Below are positions 53,522 to 63,146 of a DNA stretch of 64,000 bases, piece by piece (the stretch's first letter is position 1; every line of letters begins with the position of its first letter). Under the pieces are notes generated by a model that was not told the origin of the DNA, ran no database searches, and saw nothing but the letters and a program-made list of their open reading frames with translations. A program made the translations under genes and the position numbers. This DNA is from CAWDBV01 sp963800705 (GTDB lineage Bacteria > Actinomycetota > Thermoleophilia > Solirubrobacterales > 70-9): assembly GCA_963800705.1 (NCBI GenBank), contig CAWDBV010000005.1:186001-250000 (forward strand), given 5' to 3'.

Positions 53522-54376
53522 ATGGGTGTGGATGCCGGGCACTGGGCCGCGCTCGCTGTCTCCTTCGCCTGCGCGCTCGCGATCGTCCCGGCCGGGATCC
53601 GCGCCCTGATCGACGCCGGGATGACGCGCGCCAACTACCGCAGCGTCAAGGTCGCGTTCCCGCTCGGAGCGGTGCTGATCGCGGCTTCGCTGGTCGCGCT
53701 GGCGCCGCTCGCCGTGCTCGACGACCGCGCCGACCTCGATTTGCTCGACCCCGATCTGCGGCGCTGGGTCGCCTATGTGCTCGGGGTCGCCTTCCTCGGC
53801 CTCTTCGACGACACGATCGGCCGCGGCGCCTCCGAGGACTCGGCGCGCGGCTGGCGCGGGCACGCGCGCGCGGTGATGCGCGGCGAGCTCTCGAGCGGGG
53901 CGCTGAAGGCGATCGGGGCCCTGGCCCTGGCGGCGTACGCGACCTCGGGACGGGGTGCTGAGTCGCTCGACTACATCGCCGACCTGGCCCTGCTCGTGCT
54001 CGCCACCAACATGTTCAACCTCCTCGACCTGCGCCCCGGGCGCGCCGAGAAGGTCCTCGGGCTGCTCGGGGCCGGGCTCTGCCTCGGCTACTGGACGCTC
54101 GAGCCGGTCGAGCTGCTCGGCCTCTTCATCGGGCCCGTTGCGGTCGGGGCCGCCTACACGCTCCGCGAGCGGGCGATGCTCGGCGACACCGGCTCGAACC
54201 TGATCGGGGCGCTGGCCGGGGTCTGGATGCTGGAGACGCTCTCGGATCCGGCGCGCCTGGTCGCGCTCGCGATCCTCGCCGCATTGACCATCTACGGGGA
54301 ATTTCGTTCAATCTCCGCCGCGATCGAGCGAGTTCCGCTGCTTCGTCATCTAGACTCGCTCGGCAGGGCCAACTAA
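53522..54376 (+). CDS. divergent MraY/WecA-like (GT4) membrane protein
   Basis: 284 aa with about eight membrane helices. It has L-G-L-F-D-D-T-I-G, the position of the family's metal-binding Asp pair, and M-L-G-D-T-G-S-N. The family motif N-x-x-N-x-x-D-G-x-D-G is altered to N-M-F-N-L-L-D-L-R-P-G-R-A, so the second Asp, needed for catalysis in MraY, is Pro. It may use another acceptor, or act non-catalytically. Located between steB and pyrG, so likely in envelope biogenesis or division. Confidence 0.8.
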   Translation: MGVDAGHWAALAVSFACALAIVPAGIRALIDAGMTRANYRSVKVAFPLGAVLIAASLVALAPLAVLDDRADLDLLDPDLRRWVAYVLGVAFLGLFDDTIGRGASEDSARGWRGHARAVMRGELSSGALKAIGALALAAYATSGRGAESLDYIADLALLVLATNMFNLLDLRPGRAEKVLGLLGAGLCLGYWTLEPVELLGLFIGPVAVGAAYTLRERAMLGDTGSNLIGALAGVWMLETLSDPARLVALAILAALTIYGEFRSISAAIERVPLLRHLDSLGRAN

Positions 54377-54383
54377 CCACTTG

Positions 54384-56078
<1,695 letters not shown>

Positions 56079-56097
56079 CGGGCCTAGACTTGGCGGT

Positions 56098-56937
56098 GTG
56101 GATCGCGAGGATTACCGCCAGGCGAGCTACGACGTATGGGAGGCGATGGCGGCCGGCTGGGAGCGCCGCCACGACTACATTTGGGATGCGTCGAGGCAGA
56201 TCGGCGAGTGCATGGTCGAGGCGCTCGACCCCAAGCCCGGCGAGAGCGTGCTCGAGCTCGCAGCCGGGACCGGCGAGACGGGATTTGCCGCCGCGGCCGG
56301 AGTCGGCGAGGAGGGCAGGCTGATCTCGACCGATTTCGCGCCGGGGATGGTCGAGGCGGCGCGCCGCAGGGGTGAGGAGCTCGGGCTCACCAACGTCGAG
56401 TACAGGGTCATGGATGCGGAGAAGATGGACCTCGACGACGACTGCGTAGACGGCGTGCTGTGCCGCTGGGGCTACATGCTGATGGCGGACCCCGCCGCCG
56501 CGCTGTCCGAGACTCGCCGCGTGCTGCGAGAACGGGGCCGGGTCTCGTTCGCGGTCGTGGGAGCGCCAGAGCGCAATCCCTGGGCGGCCATTCCGGGCAA
56601 AATCCTCGTCGAGCAAGGCCACATGCCGCCACCCGAGCAGGGCGCGCCCGGGATCTTCTCGATGGCCGACCAGGGCCGGATTCGAGAGCTCGTGGCCGGG
56701 GCCGGCTTCGGCGAGCTCAGCATCGAGGAGGTCGAGATGATCTGGGAGTTCGACGACGCGGCTGACTACTGGCGCTTCATCACCGAGATCGCCGGCGGTG
56801 TCGCGATGGTCATCGAAGGGCTCTCCGAGCAGGACCAGACGCACGTGCGAACGGATGTCGAGCAGCGAATCGAGACGCTGCGCTCGAGCGGCGGATACGA
56901 GATAGAGGGGCTCACGTTCAACGTGCTCGCTTCCTGA
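56098..56937 (+). CDS. class I SAM-dependent methyltransferase (UbiE-like)
   Basis: 279 aa, GTG start. Rossmann SAM site L-E-L-A-A-G-T-G-E-T-G-F (motif I) near residue 50, then S-T-D-F-A-P-G-M-V-E-A-A and R-V-M-D-A-E-K-M-D-L. Motif IV region is D-G-V-L-C-R-W-G-Y-M-L. This subgroup methylates small metabolites or quinones; substrate unknown. It is an insertion relative to the mycobacterial pyrG-nudix order. Confidence 0.85.
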   Translation: MDREDYRQASYDVWEAMAAGWERRHDYIWDASRQIGECMVEALDPKPGESVLELAAGTGETGFAAAAGVGEEGRLISTDFAPGMVEAARRRGEELGLTNVEYRVMDAEKMDLDDDCVDGVLCRWGYMLMADPAAALSETRRVLRERGRVSFAVVGAPERNPWAAIPGKILVEQGHMPPPEQGAPGIFSMADQGRIRELVAGAGFGELSIEEVEMIWEFDDAADYWRFITEIAGGVAMVIEGLSEQDQTHVRTDVEQRIETLRSSGGYEIEGLTFNVLAS

Positions 56938-56959
56938 TCACACCGCTGGCGCTGATCGG

Positions 56960-57574
56960 CTAGAAGACGAAAACGACGAGCAGCGGAACGATGACCTCGA
57001 GGGCGATCGCCGCGCCGAGGACCGAGAAGACGATGCGCCGCTGCTTGGGAGTGAGCTTTCCCGGGCGCTTGGACTCGGCCTCGAGCTGCTCGTGCTCGGA
57101 GGTCCGCTGGGCGCGGACCTCGCGCTGGTAGAGGCGCCGGGGAGGCGCGGCCTCCTGAAGCACCGCCTTCGCGCGGGAGGCTTCCTTGAACTCGTAGAGC
57201 GCCTCGACGAACGGGAGCGGCGAGCGGCCCATGTCCTCGAGCGCGCGGTTGATGCGCTCGCGGAGCGCGACCGCCTTCGAGCGGTCGATCGCGAACTCCC
57301 AGACCATCGGGCGGCGGTCGCGGCGCAGTGCGACGCGGGTGGTGCCGCGGGCGCTCGGCTTGAAGCCCGGGCAGCGCGCGGTGGCGCCGCTTACCGTCAT
57401 CCCGTAGAGCTCGGCGAGCTCGATCCGGAACCCGGCGCGGCCGGGGCTGTGGAAGAGCAGGGTGCCGGAGTCGAGGTCGAGCCTCCCGTCGGGGATCGGC
57501 CCCGGCTCGGCAGGATCGCCCTCGATGTAGTCGGCCTTTGCTCCGCTGCGAGGCGTGAGTTGCTTTTGCGGCAC
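56960..57574 (-). CDS. hypothetical tail-anchored protein
   Basis: 204 aa. A soluble beta-rich N-terminal region (to about 110; L-L-F-H-S-P-G-R-A-G-F-R-I-E-L and V-W-E-F-A-I-D-R-S) is followed by a charged helical stretch and one C-terminal membrane helix (about 180-202) with almost no residues after it. That topology places the main domain in the cytoplasm. It is on the opposite strand to all neighbours. Not recognised. Confidence 0.68.
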   Translation of the reverse strand: MPQKQLTPRSGAKADYIEGDPAEPGPIPDGRLDLDSGTLLFHSPGRAGFRIELAELYGMTVSGATARCPGFKPSARGTTRVALRRDRRPMVWEFAIDRSKAVALRERINRALEDMGRSPLPFVEALYEFKEASRAKAVLQEAAPPRRLYQREVRAQRTSEHEQLEAESKRPGKLTPKQRRIVFSVLGAAIALEVIVPLLVVFVF

Positions 57575-57659
57575 TCTCGATCATTGGCACGGGCGACCCC
57601 GAAATCCTGCCCCTGGTCGGCGGATTGCACGCCGCGCGCCGTCACTTAGGCTCCCGCGC

Positions 57660-58769
57660 GTGAGCGAGGAAGCCCTGCACGAGCGCTTCAAGCGGCTCTG
57701 CGAGATCCCGAGCCCGACCGGCTCCGAACGCGCGGTGGCCGACGCTGTCGCCGCCGAGCTGCGCGAGATAGGGGCCGAGGTGAGCGAGGACGACTCGGCC
57801 GCTGCGGCTGAGGCCGGTGCCGGCAACCTCGTCGCGCGGATTCCTGGCGCCGGCGAGGACTGGGTGATGTTCTCGGGTCACCTCGACACGGTTCCCGAGG
57901 ATGGGACGATCGAGGTCGAGCTCGCCGACGGCGTCTTTCGCAGCAAGGGCGAGACGATCCTCGGCGCCGACAACAAGGCGGCGGTCGCGGTCCTGCTCGA
58001 GCTCGCCGCGCGACACGCCGCTGAGCCGCCCCCGGTGGGGATCGAGCTCCTGCTCACCGTCGCCGAGGAGGACGGCCTGCGGGGCGCGAAGGCGTTTGAC
58101 GTCTCGGGGCTTCGCTCGAGCTTCGGCTTCGTGCTCGACCACGCGACGCCGATCGGCGAGGTGATCGTCGCGGCGCCGACCTACAAGCGGCTGATCGCGA
58201 CCTTCGAGGGGACCGAGGCGCACTCGGGGATCAACCCCGAGGATGGCCACAGCGCGATCGAGGCCGCGGGGGCGGCGATCGCGGAGATGAAGCTCGGCCG
58301 CCTCGACACCGAAACGACCGCGAACGTAGGCGTGATCGACGGCGGCACCGCGTCGAACGTGGTCGCGGGCCGCTGCGTGATCGAGGCCGAGGCGCGCAGC
58401 ATCGACGGCGAGCGCGCCGCGGAGACGGCCGGCTCGATCATCGACGCCTGCACCTGGGCGGCCGGCGAGCACGACTGCGACGTCGACCTCGAGGTGATCG
58501 AGATGTTCCACGGCTACCGGATGGACGAAGGCTCGCCGCCGGTCGAGATCGCCTCCGCCGCGCTCGAGCGCTCTGGGTTCGAACCGAAGCGCGTTGCGAC
58601 CGGCGGCGGCAGCGACGCGAACGCCTTGCTCGCGGCGGGATTCGAGGCGGTGCTGCTCGCCAACGGGACCGAGGCCAACCACACGCCGAACGAGAGCGTC
58701 CCGGCCGCGAACCTGACCGCGATGCTCGAGGTCTGCGAGGCGATCCTCGTTGAAGCGGCGGCGCGCTAG
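57660..58769 (+). CDS. M20/M42-type metallopeptidase (PepT-like)
   Basis: 369 aa from GTG 57660. Zinc ligands and catalytic residues visible: F-S-G-H-L-D-T-V-P, L-G-A-D-N-K-A-A-V-A, L-L-T-V-A-E-E-D-G-L-R-G, F-V-L-D-H and a late N-H-T-P-N-E. A dimerisation domain sits in the middle (G-T-E-A-H-S-G-I-N-P). Likely a cytoplasmic di- or tripeptide aminopeptidase. Its stop overlaps the next gene's GTG by one base. Confidence 0.88.
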   Translation: MSEEALHERFKRLCEIPSPTGSERAVADAVAAELREIGAEVSEDDSAAAAEAGAGNLVARIPGAGEDWVMFSGHLDTVPEDGTIEVELADGVFRSKGETILGADNKAAVAVLLELAARHAAEPPPVGIELLLTVAEEDGLRGAKAFDVSGLRSSFGFVLDHATPIGEVIVAAPTYKRLIATFEGTEAHSGINPEDGHSAIEAAGAAIAEMKLGRLDTETTANVGVIDGGTASNVVAGRCVIEAEARSIDGERAAETAGSIIDACTWAAGEHDCDVDLEVIEMFHGYRMDEGSPPVEIASAALERSGFEPKRVATGGGSDANALLAAGFEAVLLANGTEANHTPNESVPAANLTAMLEVCEAILVEAAAR

Positions 58770-59788
58770 TGCTGAAGCTTCGGCGAGGCACCGTGATCTC
58801 CGAGGACCCGCTCGTGGTCCGGGTTGGCGAGCAGGAGCGGCCGGCGTGGGCGGACGAGCGGCTGGTGGGCCAGGTACTAGAGGGCGACGAGGTGATCGTC
58901 AACACCGAGGCGGTCGACCTCGATCTCGGCTCGGGCGGCTTCGACGTCGTGCACGCGAACCTGAGCCGCGGGCTCGAGGGCGGCGGATCGGCCGGCGACC
59001 ACGTCATGAAGCTCAACTACACCTCGCTCCAGCACCCGGTCGACCCCGTCGACGAGCCCCACGACTCGGGATCGTGGGCACCGGGGCGGCGCCCGCCCGT
59101 GCTGGTCTGCTTTCTGCACGGCCAGATCGCGCCCGCGGCCTGGGCGGCCGCCGAGGCCGGCGTCACCGCCGGCTACCTGCAGACCCCGGGCGGCGCGCTG
59201 CCGGGCTCGCTCTCGCGCGACGTCGCCGAGCTCCGCGAGCGCGGGCTGCTGGCCGGGCACGTCACCGCCGGGCCTTGCTACGGGGGCGAGGCCGAAGCGA
59301 TCAGCGTCGCCGGCGGCCTGCACGCCGCCGCCGAGGGGCTCGGCTGGGAAGCGGTGATCGCGGCGCCCGGTCCCGGCATCCTCGGCTCGGCCACCAGATA
59401 CGGTCACGGCGGAATGGCCGCGTTCGACACCGCGCACGCCTCGCTCGCGCTCGAGCTGCCGACCGCGGTCGCGCCGCGGCTTTCCGGCGCCGACGAGCGT
59501 CCGCGCCACCGCGGCGTCAGCCACCACACCGAGGCCGTGCTGCGGCTGCTGCTCGCGCCGGTCAGCGTCGCGAAGCCCGCCGGGGCGGAGGCGGCCGAGG
59601 GGCTGGAGGAGATCTGCGAGGGGCGCCACCGCATCGTCGAGCAGGAGGTCGATCTCGAGGGCTACGCCGGCAGCGGGCTTCCCGCCAGGACGATGGGACG
59701 CGGCCTCAACGAGGACCCCGACTTCTTCGCCGCCGCGCTGGCGGGGGGAAGCCTGCTGGGGTCTATGGCCGGGGCGGGGGCCAGCTGA
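58769..59788 (+). CDS. DUF3866 family protein
   Basis: 339 aa, recognised as DUF3866 by L-R-R-G-T-V near the start, N-Y-T-S-L-Q-H-P-V, G-P-C-Y-G-G-E-A-E-A-I-S, G-P-G-I-L-G-S-A-T-R-Y-G-H-G-G and R-H-R-G-V-S-H-H-T. The Gly- and His-rich motifs look like an active site, but no activity is known. No signal or membrane helix, so cytoplasmic. It overlaps the peptidase gene upstream and the nudix gene downstream by one base each, indicating a functional transcript. Confidence 0.87.
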   Translation: MLKLRRGTVISEDPLVVRVGEQERPAWADERLVGQVLEGDEVIVNTEAVDLDLGSGGFDVVHANLSRGLEGGGSAGDHVMKLNYTSLQHPVDPVDEPHDSGSWAPGRRPPVLVCFLHGQIAPAAWAAAEAGVTAGYLQTPGGALPGSLSRDVAELRERGLLAGHVTAGPCYGGEAEAISVAGGLHAAAEGLGWEAVIAAPGPGILGSATRYGHGGMAAFDTAHASLALELPTAVAPRLSGADERPRHRGVSHHTEAVLRLLLAPVSVAKPAGAEAAEGLEEICEGRHRIVEQEVDLEGYAGSGLPARTMGRGLNEDPDFFAAALAGGSLLGSMAGAGAS

Positions 59789-60306
59789 TGGAGCGGGTCG
59801 GCGGCAACCTCGTCCACAAGGGCCCGATCTTCACGGTCCGCAGCGACACGTTCAAGTACCCGGACGGCGAGACCGCCGAGCGCGAGATCGTCGTCCACCC
59901 GGGCGCGGTTGCGATCGTCGCCCACGATGACGAGAAGCTCTACATGGTCCGGCAGCCCCGAGAGGCCGTGGGGGAGGAGGCGCTGTTCGAGCTCCCCGCC
60001 GGGAAGCTCGACGTCGAAGGGGAGTCGCCGCTCGACGCGGCTAAGCGCGAGCTCGCCGAGGAGGTCGGGATCGCGGCCTCCGACTGGGACGAGATGAAGC
60101 GCTTCTACACCAGCCCCGGGTTCGCGAGCGAGGAGGTGACGGTCTACGAGGCCACCGGCCTCAGCGAGGTCCCCGATGAGCGCACCGACGACGAGCGGAT
60201 CGAGATCGTCGAGGTGCCGATCGCCGAGCTCGACTCGGCGATCGCCGACTGCCGCGACGCGAAGTCGCTGGTCGGCCTGCTGATGCTGAGAGAGCGGCTC
60301 GGCTGA
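59788..60306 (+). CDS. nudix hydrolase (ADP-ribose pyrophosphatase-like)
   Basis: 172 aa. The nudix box is complete: G-K-L-D-V-E-G-E followed after seven residues by R-E-L-A-E-E-V-G-I. Preceding E-L-P-A and following Y-T-S-P-G-F-A-S-E are typical of the ADP-ribose pyrophosphatase subgroup. It corresponds by position to Rv1700 between pyrG and xerD. Cytoplasmic housecleaning enzyme. Confidence 0.92.
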   Translation: MERVGGNLVHKGPIFTVRSDTFKYPDGETAEREIVVHPGAVAIVAHDDEKLYMVRQPREAVGEEALFELPAGKLDVEGESPLDAAKRELAEEVGIAASDWDEMKRFYTSPGFASEEVTVYEATGLSEVPDERTDDERIEIVEVPIAELDSAIADCRDAKSLVGLLMLRERLG

Positions 60307-60307
60307 C

Positions 60308-60901
60308 TCAGCGCCGGACGCGGTAGTGCATGTGGGTGACGCCGCCCTCGCCCTCGAGGATCCGGGTGCGCTCGAGCTCGATCTGCTCGGGATCGAGGCC
60401 TTCGAACAGGCGCCGCCCCTGGCCGAGGAGCACCGGAACGACATGGAGCTCGATCTCGTCGAGGACGCCGGCGGCGAGCGCGAGCTGCGCGACCGCGGCG
60501 CCGTGGACGAGCACGTCCTTGTCGCCCGCGGCCTCCTTCGCCCGGGTCATCGCGGTTTCGACGCCGTCGACGTAGGTGACCAGCGGCCAGTCGCTGATGT
60601 CGATGCCGGGCTCGCGGCGGCTGTAGATGAAGATCGGCACGCCGTCGTGGTGGTCGCCGCCCCAGCCGCCGGCGGGCTCGAAGGTTCCCCGGCCGGCGAC
60701 GATCGCGCCCGTGGTCATGAACTCGTCGACGACCTCGCCGTTGACACCGCTCGCCTCGAGGTCCTCGACCCCGCCGCCACCCGGAAGCGCCCAATCGTGC
60801 AGGACTTCACCGCCGTCACCGAGGCCGTTGTCCGGTCCCGCATTGGGCCCGGTGATGAACCCGTCGAGGGACATTGACATGTAGAGAACGGTTGCGGGCA
60901 C
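60308..60901 (-). CDS. dihydrofolate reductase / RibD C-terminal-like protein A
   Basis: 197 aa. DHFR-like fold: M-S-L-D-G-F-I-T-G-P-N near the N-terminus, then A-G-R-G-T-F-E, Y-V-D-G-V-E-T-A and G-D-K-D-V-L-V-H-G-A-A, with E-L-H-V-V-P-V-L-L-G-Q-G at the end. This subgroup (YyaP/YwjB-like) binds NADPH; substrates are mostly unknown. Followed on the other strand by the nudix gene (stops 1 bp apart). Confidence 0.87.
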   Translation of the reverse strand: MPATVLYMSMSLDGFITGPNAGPDNGLGDGGEVLHDWALPGGGGVEDLEASGVNGEVVDEFMTTGAIVAGRGTFEPAGGWGGDHHDGVPIFIYSRREPGIDISDWPLVTYVDGVETAMTRAKEAAGDKDVLVHGAAVAQLALAAGVLDEIELHVVPVLLGQGRRLFEGLDPEQIELERTRILEGEGGVTHMHYRVRR

Positions 60902-60926
60902 TCTCAGTTCACATTCCCGTCCGCCG

Positions 60927-61514
60927 TCAGCGGACGGCCTCGTACTTGGCGACCGTGACGCCTTCTGAGCCGACCGGCTTCGACTCGAGCAGCTTCCAGG
61001 TCTTCTTGTCGCTCGTCTCGCCGAACATCCGGTCGCCGGTACCGAGCACGACCGGGAAGACCATCAGGTTGATCTGGTCGACGAGGTCGTTCTCGATCAG
61101 CTCCTGGACGAGACGGCGGCTGCCGGCGAGCAGGATGTCTCCGTCGAACTCCTCCTTCAGCTTCGAGACCTGGGCCGTCGCGTCGCCGCTGTCGAGCACG
61201 GTGGTGTTCGCCCAATCCGGGTCTTTGAGCGTGGTCGAGACCAGGTACTTCGGGTCGTCCCTGAGCTTCTTTGCGAACTCGCCCATCTCCCCCGGCGCAC
61301 TCTCGCGTTCAGGCCAGGCGCCGGCGAAGCTCTCGTAGGTCACCCGGCCAAGCAGATGCGCGTCCGCCTCAAGGACCTCGTCGAGCTTGAACTGGCCGCC
61401 GTCGTCGCCGCGGTCGAACTCGAAGGTCCAGCCCTTGTACTTGAAGTCCTCGCCGCCCGGCGCCTGCATGACGCCGTCGAGCGAGATGAATTCGGTGACG
61501 ATGATCTTGCCCAT
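60927..61514 (-). CDS. dihydrofolate reductase / RibD C-terminal-like protein B
   Basis: 195 aa; start ATG 61514 set by a strong AAGGAGG (61520-61526). Same fold as its neighbour: E-F-I-S-L-D-G-V-M-Q-A-P, L-G-R-V-T-Y-E-S-F, then D-I-L-L-A-G-S-R-R-L-V-Q and V-F-P-V-V-L-G-T-G-D-R-M-F. The two genes are probably an old duplication or independent recruitment; B is upstream, 25 bp from A. NADPH-dependent reductase by family. Confidence 0.88.
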   Translation of the reverse strand: MGKIIVTEFISLDGVMQAPGGEDFKYKGWTFEFDRGDDGGQFKLDEVLEADAHLLGRVTYESFAGAWPERESAPGEMGEFAKKLRDDPKYLVSTTLKDPDWANTTVLDSGDATAQVSKLKEEFDGDILLAGSRRLVQELIENDLVDQINLMVFPVVLGTGDRMFGETSDKKTWKLLESKPVGSEGVTVAKYEAVR

Positions 61515-61572
61515 CGTGTCCTCCTTGATTTGGTCGGGCAGGGACGGGGAAGCTATCGGGGAAGTAGTGGGG

Positions 61573-62526
61573 ATGGCCGTTGCTGCGCCCACGCGCGAGA
61601 AAATCGAGCCTCGGCCCTCTGACCGCTTCGAGGCGCTGGTGCTCGACTTCCTTTCCCACCTCGAGTTCGAGCGCGGGCTGTCGAGGAACACGCTCTCCGC
61701 CTATCGAACCGACCTGCTCCAGTTCGGCACCTTCCTCGCCGAGCGCGGCCGTGAAGCTGCCGACGCCGAAGGGAGCGATCTCTCCGACTTCCTCGCTGGC
61801 CTCGCCACCGGGGGGAACGGACACGGCGGCTGCTCTCCGGCGACCGTGAACCGCAAGGCGGCGTGCCTGCGCTCGTTCTACCGCCACCTGCGCCGCGAGG
61901 AGATCGTCGCCGCCGACCCCGCCGCGGAGCTGGCGCCGCCGCGCCGCGGGCGCAAGCTTCCGCAGGTGCTCTCGCACTCCGAGGTCCAGCACCTGCTCTC
62001 GCAGCCGCGCGGCGACGAGCCCGCCACGGTCCGCGACCGGGCGCTGCTCGAGCTCATGTACGCATCGGGGCTTCGCGCCTCGGAGACGATCGGGCTTGAG
62101 GTCGGCGACGTCGACTTGAAGCGCGGCATGCTGAGGGCGCAGGGCAAGGGCTCGAAGGAGCGCGTCGTGCCGGTCGGGGCGAAGGCGACCGCGGCGGTCT
62201 CGGTCTACCTGCATGGGGCGCGGCCGAAGCTCGTCCGCGGGGCGGCCGAGCCGCACCTGTTCCTCAACTTCCGCGGCGGGCCGCTCTCGCGTCAGGGGCT
62301 GTACAAGATCGTCCAGCGCCACGCGAAGAGCGCGGGGCTCGCCGAGAAGATGAGTCCGCACACGCTGCGACACAGCTTCGCCACGCATCTGCTCTCCGGG
62401 GGCTGCGACCTGCGATCGGTGCAGGAGATGCTCGGCCACGCTGACATCTCGACCACACAGCTCTACACCCACGTCTCCGGCGAGGACCTGAAGCGGGCCT
62501 ACTTCGAGGCCCACCCCAGAGCCTGA
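61573..62526 (+). CDS. xerD: tyrosine recombinase XerD-like
   Basis: 317 aa (ATG 61573; in-frame GTG 61567 possible). The N-terminal SAM-like DNA-binding domain starts F-L-S-H-L-E-F-E-R-G-L-S. The catalytic set is complete: Arg in S-G-L-R-A-S-E, Lys in G-K-G-S-K-E-R, H-T-L-R-H-S-F-A-T-H-L, H in L-G-H-A-D-I and the nucleophile Tyr in T-Q-L-Y-T-H-V. It resolves chromosome dimers at dif. Position matches Rv1701, so this is the housekeeping enzyme, not the island integrase. Confidence 0.93.
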   Translation: MAVAAPTREKIEPRPSDRFEALVLDFLSHLEFERGLSRNTLSAYRTDLLQFGTFLAERGREAADAEGSDLSDFLAGLATGGNGHGGCSPATVNRKAACLRSFYRHLRREEIVAADPAAELAPPRRGRKLPQVLSHSEVQHLLSQPRGDEPATVRDRALLELMYASGLRASETIGLEVGDVDLKRGMLRAQGKGSKERVVPVGAKATAAVSVYLHGARPKLVRGAAEPHLFLNFRGGPLSRQGLYKIVQRHAKSAGLAEKMSPHTLRHSFATHLLSGGCDLRSVQEMLGHADISTTQLYTHVSGEDLKRAYFEAHPRA

Positions 62527-62599
62527 CTGACATTTACCTGCCACCTCCTCGCGCTTCGCGCTGCGGGGGTGCAGGGGGTCTTTCCGTAATCTCCGGGCG

Positions 62600-63139
62600 G
62601 TGAAGAGGGCCGCCGCGATAGCCGCCTGCCTCGCGCTCGCCGGTTGCGGCAGCGAGGGGATTGAGATCGAGGGCGATGGCGAGACCGAATCCCCGGCCGG
62701 CTTCCAGCAGTACATCTCCCCCGATGGGGGGACGGTGACGTTCCCGTTCCCGACCAACTGGGCGGCGATCACCCGCCAGCCGCCCGGTGCGATCACGATT
62801 GCCTCGGGCGGGGCGTCGGTGACCCTCTGGGTCTACACCCAGAACGCGATCAAGGGCGGCGTCGAGCAGGCCCGCCGGCGGCTGGTCGACTCGCTCCAGC
62901 GCCGCGATCCCGGCTTCGAGCCGAGCAGCGACAAGGTGACGCGGATCAGCGGGCTACCGGCGGTCGAGATCCGCGGTTCCACCGAGATCTCGGGCCGCCC
63001 GGTCGAGGTCCGCAGCGTGCACATCTACGGCCCCGCGGGCGAGTACGTGTTCGATGCGCTCGCCGAACCCGCCGACTTCGCCCGCGCCGACGCCGAGGTC
63101 TTCGAGCCGCTGCTCGACGGTCTCAAGATCAAGGGTTAG
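62600..63139 (+). CDS. secreted lipoprotein
   Basis: 179 aa from GTG. Signal M-K-R-A-A-A-I-A-A-C-L-A with lipobox L-A-G-C. The mature domain (about 35-178) begins F-Q-Q-Y-I-S-P-D-G-G-T-V-T-F-P-F-P-T-N-W, resembling small surface lipoproteins with a PsbP/Mog1-like fold (Trp after a loop, then beta strands). Role unknown. Next gene follows after 7 bp. Confidence 0.72.
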   Translation: MKRAAAIAACLALAGCGSEGIEIEGDGETESPAGFQQYISPDGGTVTFPFPTNWAAITRQPPGAITIASGGASVTLWVYTQNAIKGGVEQARRRLVDSLQRRDPGFEPSSDKVTRISGLPAVEIRGSTEISGRPVEVRSVHIYGPAGEYVFDALAEPADFARADAEVFEPLLDGLKIKG

Positions 63140-63146
63140 GTGGCTG

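Noticed and set aside
61573..62526. XerD as the integrase of the tRNA-Met island
   Set aside because: It lies in the conserved housekeeping cluster 48 kb away and matches the chromosomal XerD position.
62530..62590. Hairpin-like GC-rich stretch before the lipoprotein at 62600
   Set aside because: Imperfect pairing and no clear T-run; insufficient to call a terminator or REP element.
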